A DNA stretch of 38,964 bases from Nitrosomonas sp. (GTDB lineage: Bacteria; Pseudomonadota; Gammaproteobacteria; Burkholderiales; Nitrosomonadaceae). The notes under the pieces are model-generated. The model saw only the letters and a list, made by a program, of their open reading frames with translations, was not told the origin of the DNA and did not search any database. The position numbers and the translations under genes were made by a program. The first letter of the stretch is position 1. Every line of letters starts with the position of its first letter. The DNA is taken from assembly GCF_021731985.1 (NCBI RefSeq), contig NZ_JAKFWH010000013.1:1-38964 (forward strand), in the 5' to 3' direction. Positions 34,317 through 38,964 of this stretch are shown here, in pieces.

Positions 34317-35219
34317 TTAATCCATTAAAATGGAACCGATTACTTCTGTACCACTGCATTTAAGCTGTTCATTCATGAGATTTATATCATTCAAATGGGT
34401 GTTATTTTTTCGAGCAACTATCAACACACCATCTGTGCGAGCAGCGATAGAAAGTGCGTCGGCACCACTCGAGAAAGCCAAAGTATCATAAAGAATTACA
34501 TCAAACTGATTTGCAAGTTGATCATTAAGTTTATCGAATGTGGAACGATTAAGAATTTCCAATGGATTAGGCGGAAGCGTTCCTGCTGGTATAACAGAAA
34601 GATCAATAAACGAATCAATCTTAGCGATCACTTCAGAAACATTAGCACGATCTGCAAGGACATCAGACAAGCCTTGCTTATTCTTTAAATTAAAAATTTC
34701 ATGTTGCTGTGGGTAACGCAAATTAGCATCAATTAGTAATGTGCGTTCCCCAAGCTGGGAAAATACCACAGCTAGATTAGCCGCAAAAAGACTGACCCCA
34801 TCGCCGGGATTATAGCTAACAATCGCTAATGCTTTATGTCCTGTAGTAAACCAGCGTAACATCAATTGACTTCGCACCGCACGAAAAACTTCTACTTGCG
34901 CACCGAATGGTTGATAAGCGACTACTAATCCTGGTGAGTGATTTCCTTCCCCTGGCAATAAGTAAGGATAATCAAACTGCTGTGCCAGTACTAACTGGAT
35001 ATCTGCCTCAGTAATTAAACCTAATTTAAGTGCAGCATCACCGAAACGCAAGCCACTTTCTTTCTGTAAGCGCAGTACACGCTCCGCCTCAACGGGTGTA
35101 ATTTTCCCCATCTCCAGTAGCATATGCCCTATACTGAATTTGTGAACGGGAGATGTATTTGCGCTGATAGAGCTAGAATCAGTAAGCTTTCTTGTTTCTG
35201 AGGAACCTGGGGTACTCAT
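34317..35219 (-). CDS. epsG: EpsG, BY-kinase-like chain-length regulator
   Basis: 300 residues. Residues about 30-90 are a GspE/MshE-type N-terminal module (GHMLLEMGKITPVEAERVL). The kinase part has a Walker-A-like loop SYNPGDGVSLFAANLAV (about 135-151), Walker A' TLLIDANLRYP (160-170) and Walker B VILYDTLAF (about 240). The canonical Walker A Lys is replaced: the loop reads PGDGVS where GEGKS is expected. There is no C-terminal tyrosine cluster. It should partner EpsF in setting chain length, possibly as a non-kinase ATP-binding protein. Ribosome site AGGAAGA; 23 bp before xrtB. Confidence 0.85.
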   Translation of the reverse strand: MSTPGSSETRKLTDSSSISANTSPVHKFSIGHMLLEMGKITPVEAERVLRLQKESGLRFGDAALKLGLITEADIQLVLAQQFDYPYLLPGEGNHSPGLVVAYQPFGAQVEVFRAVRSQLMLRWFTTGHKALAIVSYNPGDGVSLFAANLAVVFSQLGERTLLIDANLRYPQQHEIFNLKNKQGLSDVLADRANVSEVIAKIDSFIDLSVIPAGTLPPNPLEILNRSTFDKLNDQLANQFDVILYDTLAFSSGADALSIAARTDGVLIVARKNNTHLNDINLMNEQLKCSGTEVIGSILMD

Positions 35220-35249
35220 TTTCTTCTTCCTGTTTTAAACTTTGATGAT

Positions 35250-36617
35250 TCATCGTATCAAACGTGGCCACGCTAATTGCATCATGCGCCTCTGTTTAGG
35301 TTCTCCCCGCTTTATAATGCCAAGCACCGGTACTTGAAGTACGTCCACCAGATCTTCTGCTGAGCGCACACGCCTATCAACCATTTCCGCAAGCAAGCCA
35401 AACCCCAATCCTAGGAGAGTACCTAGGATTACTGATAGAACCATATTTAGAAGTATCTTAGGGCTATCTGGTGTATCTGGGATTTTTGCTGTATCAAGTA
35501 TAGACACGCTTGACAAGTTGGATTGTCCTTCAAGGCTAGTCTGATTTAGACGTTGCATAGCAGTGTTATATGCCTGTTGAGCGCCCTCCACATCTTTAAC
35601 GAGAGGCAGGAGCTCATCCCTCGCACGATTAAGGGTCAATACTTTAGTTTTTTGTTCTTCAAGTGCCGCACGTATTCCACTTTCCTGATTGATAGCGGTA
35701 TTTGTAGCGACTCTTATATATTTATTAAGTTCTGCTCTCAGCTTTTCAACTTCAGCTTTTGCTCCTGCGTAACTGGGGTGATTGTGCCCCAATTTCTGCG
35801 AAATTTCTGAGAAATTAGACTCAGCCTGTGTCAAACTTAACTTGAGGTTATTAATCATTGGATTTCTGCCAATACTATTTTTTTCACCACCGGAGTTATT
35901 GTCACTTGCCCCAGATACAGCCCCCATAACTTCCGCTTGAGCAACTATCAATTGACTAGAGAGATCATTTAGTCGTTTCGTTTCAATGTCAAGTCGATAG
36001 TCTACGTCGACAATCCCTTTTTCATGTTGATAGTCAGACAGATTTTTCTGCGCTGTTTCTAGCTTGTCACGCAGCACGTTAAGCTGTTCAGTGAAGTAGA
36101 CGGCTGCCTTTTGTGAAGGCTCTACTGTAAGGCGAATGCTCATTTCCTGATAGGCACTTGCAAATGCATTTGCAATGATTGAAGTGAACATAGGATCGGT
36201 CCCCTTAAAGCTAATACCAATCACACTGCTATCACGTGAGGTGTCAATATCCAAATTTTTAAGCAACAAGGCAGCCAACCAATCACGCAACCCCAATTTG
36301 CTATTGCTATTCTCAAATTGACCTTTTACTGCTTCACTCTGATCAAGTCTTAGTTGATCGATCACCATCAATGCAGTCCTAGTGCTTTTTATGACATCTA
36401 ACTGAGTTGCCATATAACCTGCACTTAACTGTGCGGGTATAATCATTCCTGTAACAGGATCTGCTCCTTTATGAGTAACCAGTAATGTTGCTGCCGATTT
36501 GTAATTTTTTGGCAATAACAAACTAACAACCAAAGTGGTCGATACAGTCACAATAAGTGTGAGCAGGATAAGTCTGTGACGAGCTAATATAATCAGAAAG
36601 AATCGAGAAAAATCCAT
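35250..36617 (-). CDS. epsF: EpsF, Wzz/GumC-type chain-length determinant
   Basis: 455 residues. An N-terminal helix (LILLTLIVTVSTTLVVSLL) and a C-terminal helix (ILLNMVLSVILGTLLGLGFGLLAEMVD) flank a long periplasmic coiled-coil domain (residues about 170-380). This is the polysaccharide co-polymerase (Wzz) topology, and the P-rich stretch PDTPDSPKIL before the last helix is characteristic. It connects polymerase control to the outer-membrane channel EpsE. It is 79 bp upstream from the epsE end side and 31 bp before epsG. Confidence 0.88.
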   Translation of the reverse strand: MDFSRFFLIILARHRLILLTLIVTVSTTLVVSLLLPKNYKSAATLLVTHKGADPVTGMIIPAQLSAGYMATQLDVIKSTRTALMVIDQLRLDQSEAVKGQFENSNSKLGLRDWLAALLLKNLDIDTSRDSSVIGISFKGTDPMFTSIIANAFASAYQEMSIRLTVEPSQKAAVYFTEQLNVLRDKLETAQKNLSDYQHEKGIVDVDYRLDIETKRLNDLSSQLIVAQAEVMGAVSGASDNNSGGEKNSIGRNPMINNLKLSLTQAESNFSEISQKLGHNHPSYAGAKAEVEKLRAELNKYIRVATNTAINQESGIRAALEEQKTKVLTLNRARDELLPLVKDVEGAQQAYNTAMQRLNQTSLEGQSNLSSVSILDTAKIPDTPDSPKILLNMVLSVILGTLLGLGFGLLAEMVDRRVRSAEDLVDVLQVPVLGIIKRGEPKQRRMMQLAWPRLIR

Positions 36618-36696
36618 ATGTAGAATCCAAGTTTAAACCTAATCTAGTTACAATAATTGCTTGATAATAAATACTTAGGCAGCTATTGAACAAATA

Positions 36697-37509
36697 TTAA
36701 AACAAGCTCTCTTTGATATAAATCACGTCATCAGGCTCAACGAAATCACTGGATTTGACAGTTAACATCTGCAGGTTACCATCAACATCGCGGCGCTGAA
36801 TCCGCAGACCGCGCTCAGTACCCCGTTGGGTTAATCCACCGCCTACTGACAGTGCTTGTATAACCGTCATATTACGCTCAAGCCTATAAGTTCCGGGACG
36901 CTGAACTTCCCCATAAATGTAAAAACGGAGCGCTCGCTCAACGTAAATAAGATCATCACTACGCACGTTCAAATTTCGAGTTAAGTCACCGGAGCGAACC
37001 ATCTCTAAAACATCAATCACTTCTTTAGCAAATTTGTTCCCATCTGAACGAATCAAGGTAACTAGATCGCCTCCTTCTGGCAATATCCCTCCTGCCATGG
37101 CAAGAATATCGGTCAGGCTACGCTTACCTTCAATTGGATAACGCCCTTGGTTTCGAACAGAACCAAGTACAGACACCATCTGACTCTGCAGCGAACTAGT
37201 TAAGATATTTACTTGGGGGTTACGCAGAATATCACGACTTTTCAGTAAATTTACTATCTTTCGTTCTGCTGCGGATGGAGTTAATCCATCTATTAATATC
37301 TCTCCCAGCAGGGGGAAAGTTATACTCCCCGTTTCGCTCACCCTCGTTTCAGTAGTGAGGTCGGGTTGCCCGTAGACAAATATTTTTAATGCATCTCCAG
37401 GCCCCAATACACTTTCCCTAGTCTCACCAGCTACCGCACTGCCAATACAAATTATCCAGAGTAATGTAAAGATCATCAGGAATTTCAGTTTATTCATAAC
37501 ATATATCAT
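36697..37509 (-). CDS. epsE: EpsE, outer-membrane polysaccharide export protein (Wza family)
   Basis: 270 residues. A signal peptide (MIFTLLWIICIGSAVAG, cut after AVA near residue 27) precedes the Poly_export domain (LGPGDALKIFVYGQPDLTTETRVSETGSI) and SLBB domains (VSVLGSVRNQGRYPIEG; FYIYGEVQRPGTYRLERNMTVIQALSVGG). There is no lipobox cysteine, unlike E. coli Wza. I keep ATG 37509, with AGG four bases upstream; ATG 37497 is the alternative. It forms the channel through which the polymer leaves the cell. It follows epsD by 69 bp. Confidence 0.9.
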   Translation of the reverse strand: MIYVMNKLKFLMIFTLLWIICIGSAVAGETRESVLGPGDALKIFVYGQPDLTTETRVSETGSITFPLLGEILIDGLTPSAAERKIVNLLKSRDILRNPQVNILTSSLQSQMVSVLGSVRNQGRYPIEGKRSLTDILAMAGGILPEGGDLVTLIRSDGNKFAKEVIDVLEMVRSGDLTRNLNVRSDDLIYVERALRFYIYGEVQRPGTYRLERNMTVIQALSVGGGLTQRGTERGLRIQRRDVDGNLQMLTVKSSDFVEPDDVIYIKESLF

Positions 37510-37578
37510 TTGCCTATAATCCTTAATTCATGCCGCAATAGGTTGACAAAAATAAAACTTTTTGACACACATTTACAC

Positions 37579-38541
37579 TTATTTTATTCCCATGATACCA
37601 CGCTCAATTGCCCCTTCCGAAACTGGCTCTGTTAAATTTAAATTATTAGTAACACCAGAGGGAGGGGCTACTATTGATTGAGAAGCTGGCTTTTCCACAT
37701 TAGATGTTGATGCTTTAACATTAAGATATTCTATTTTTGCTGCCGCGCGCAAGCGTGCAACTTCTGCATCAGTTACTTCCTTGTATTTTTGATTGATCAA
37801 AAATTTCTCAATCTGCGGCACCGCAACAGCAGCTGTGATTGGACTATCCTTGATCGCATTAACTGAAATAAGCAGACTATTCTCTTGCTCGTTGATGATA
37901 AAAATAGTGTCTTTACTTTTCTGCTGCATCATGGTCGCCATTTGAGATGGTAGATCAGTGGTACTACGCGATGCTAAGTTACGGAGATACTGTACTTTAT
38001 TTTTCTCAAGCCAAGCCACAACTTCATCAAGAGATTTAGCTGCTTCTATAATTTTTTTTAGTTCATCACCAAGATCCTTAGTTGCAATGCGCACTATCGT
38101 TAAATCAAATTGCTTGCGTTGTGCAAAATATTCGGGATGTTTTTGGTAATAATCATCAATCTCAGCCTTGGATGGTTTAGCAACTTTACTTACAATACTT
38201 TGCATATATGCTTGTGAAATAATTTGAGCATTTGCTCGTTCACGCGCCTGCATGACATCGGGGGTCCGATCAAGTTTATTACTTATCGCCTCGTCCATAA
38301 TCAATTGACGAGCAATGAGTGATTCCAATAATTGTTTGCTAGCTGCTTCATACTGATCAGGACGAATATTGGCACGTTTTATTTCATCATTAAGTTGAAG
38401 CATGGTAACTTCTTTGCCATTAACGCTAACTAAGGCTTGTCCGGATTTTTTTTCTTTAGGTTCACTGTCGCAAGCTGTAAGAACTAAAACAAAAATACTC
38501 ACAAACCCAATCATTGTCATCCGTGTATATGCTAATACCAT
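37579..38541 (-). CDS. epsD: EpsD family peptidyl-prolyl isomerase lipoprotein
   Basis: 320 residues. Hydrophobic signal with lipobox LTAC (Cys24) predicts a periplasmic lipoprotein. LVSVNGKEVTMLQLNDEI and SLIARQLIMDEAI are SurA-like chaperone segments, followed by a degenerate rotamase domain (YFAQRKQFDLTIVRI). EpsD-type foldases open exosortase-associated EPS operons and presumably help assemble the outer-membrane export complex. GGGA lies about ten bases before the ATG. It is the first gene of the operon seen here. Confidence 0.87.
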   Translation of the reverse strand: MVLAYTRMTMIGFVSIFVLVLTACDSEPKEKKSGQALVSVNGKEVTMLQLNDEIKRANIRPDQYEAASKQLLESLIARQLIMDEAISNKLDRTPDVMQARERANAQIISQAYMQSIVSKVAKPSKAEIDDYYQKHPEYFAQRKQFDLTIVRIATKDLGDELKKIIEAAKSLDEVVAWLEKNKVQYLRNLASRSTTDLPSQMATMMQQKSKDTIFIINEQENSLLISVNAIKDSPITAAVAVPQIEKFLINQKYKEVTDAEVARLRAAAKIEYLNVKASTSNVEKPASQSIVAPPSGVTNNLNLTEPVSEGAIERGIMGIK

Positions 38542-38837
38542 AGTACTTTTCCCTTTATAGTTACAAGAATATATAATAAAACAGCTTTCTACGTGCCTTA
38601 CATATCACCGCAGTAAACACAAAACACAATCAATAAAATCAGCGATCATTCTCAAATTAGCTACGACAATTAAATTAGAAACTTTAACACTTAAAGTATT
38701 ATCTCATAAAATACACCAATATCTATTAAAAATCAAACATATATTAAACTTAAATCAGACATTATAAAGCTTATTTTTTACTTACAGAACCACCCAAGAA
38801 GAAAAAGAAGTAGAACTTGAATAAGCTGACTATCTAA
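38542..38837 (-). promoter_or_regulatory. Presumed promoter region of the eps operon
   Basis: A 296-bp, very AT-rich gene-free stretch upstream of epsD, ending in the CTAA flank (38834-38837) of the IS5-type terminus. It must contain the leader of the operon, unless transcription enters from the IS. I could not fix a specific sigma-70 or sigma-54 motif and saw no riboswitch. Confidence 0.35.
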
Positions 38838-38964
38838 GGAAACGCTGAATAACTCATCGCGCAGTAGAGATCAAGCCGAGTGATCATGTAATATTGCGAT
38901 AATTTGCCCAATTTTGACCTGAATCGCATCATTTTTTGCATTATTACCCTCATTTCTTGTTTTC
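38838..38964. mobile_element. Terminus of an IS5-type insertion sequence (right window edge)
   Basis: 127 bases identical, in reverse complement, to positions 1-127, beginning with the tip GGAAACGCTGAATAACTC next to CTAA. The body of the element continues beyond the window. An outward-reading IS end here could supply transcription into epsD, but no promoter was identified in it. Confidence 0.7.

Noticed and set aside
38542-38837. Sigma-54 promoter upstream of epsD
   Set aside because: No GG/GC pair with the required spacing could be found on the minus strand.

Overview
The window most resembles a moderately AT-rich betaproteobacterium of the Nitrosomonas type. The reasons are a methanolan-like exopolysaccharide (EPS) operon with a B-type exosortase, an AlgD-class dehydrogenase, and a heavy load of decayed insertion sequences. 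The genus is my inference; no rRNA or taxonomic marker is present. Almost every real gene is on the minus strand, so the biological reading direction runs from right to left.

Right half (about 38.5 to 22.4 kb): the EPS machinery in order is epsD (lipoprotein foldase), epsE (outer-membrane export), epsF (chain-length/Wzz), epsG (BY-kinase-like), xrtB (exosortase), epsI, a Wzy/ligase-like membrane protein, a GT2 glycosyltransferase, an FrhB-like iron-sulfur flavoprotein, a polysaccharide pyruvyl transferase-family protein, a PP-loop/QueC-like protein, a CapA-like protein and a Wzx flippase. Centre (22.4 to 13.0 kb): after a 0.6-kb gap holding a fold-back MITE come a GT4, an asparagine-synthase-like amidotransferase, a heparinase II/III-like lyase, AlgD (GDP-mannose 6-dehydrogenase), a second GT4 and a methyltransferase. 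Together these describe a Wzx/Wzy-dependent polymer that probably contains uronic acid, with exosortase-linked sorting functions. No initiating sugar-phosphate transferase and no PEP-CTERM substrate lies in the window.

Region 13.0 to 6.7 kb holds three closely related secreted proteins (ConA-like/polysaccharide-lyase-like, two with a C-terminal Fn3 domain). One is preceded by a clear class I cyclic-di-GMP (GEMM-I) riboswitch. Between them lie an IS110 remnant and a run of small hairpins that may be an IS200/IS605 end or orphan omega-RNA-like element. This suggests that c-di-GMP controls a matrix-modifying or matrix-binding protein beside the EPS locus.

Left part (6.7 to 0.2 kb): an IS graveyard (IS3, ISNCY, IS4 and IS630 fragments, an hslO scrap and a broken DUF4160/DUF2442 pair) surrounds an acetyltransferase and a methyltransferase, and is followed by an SGNH hydrolase and a lipoprotein alpha/beta hydrolase. 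Both window ends are the same 127-bp IS5-type terminus in opposite orientation, so the segment is bounded by two inverted copies of one insertion sequence.
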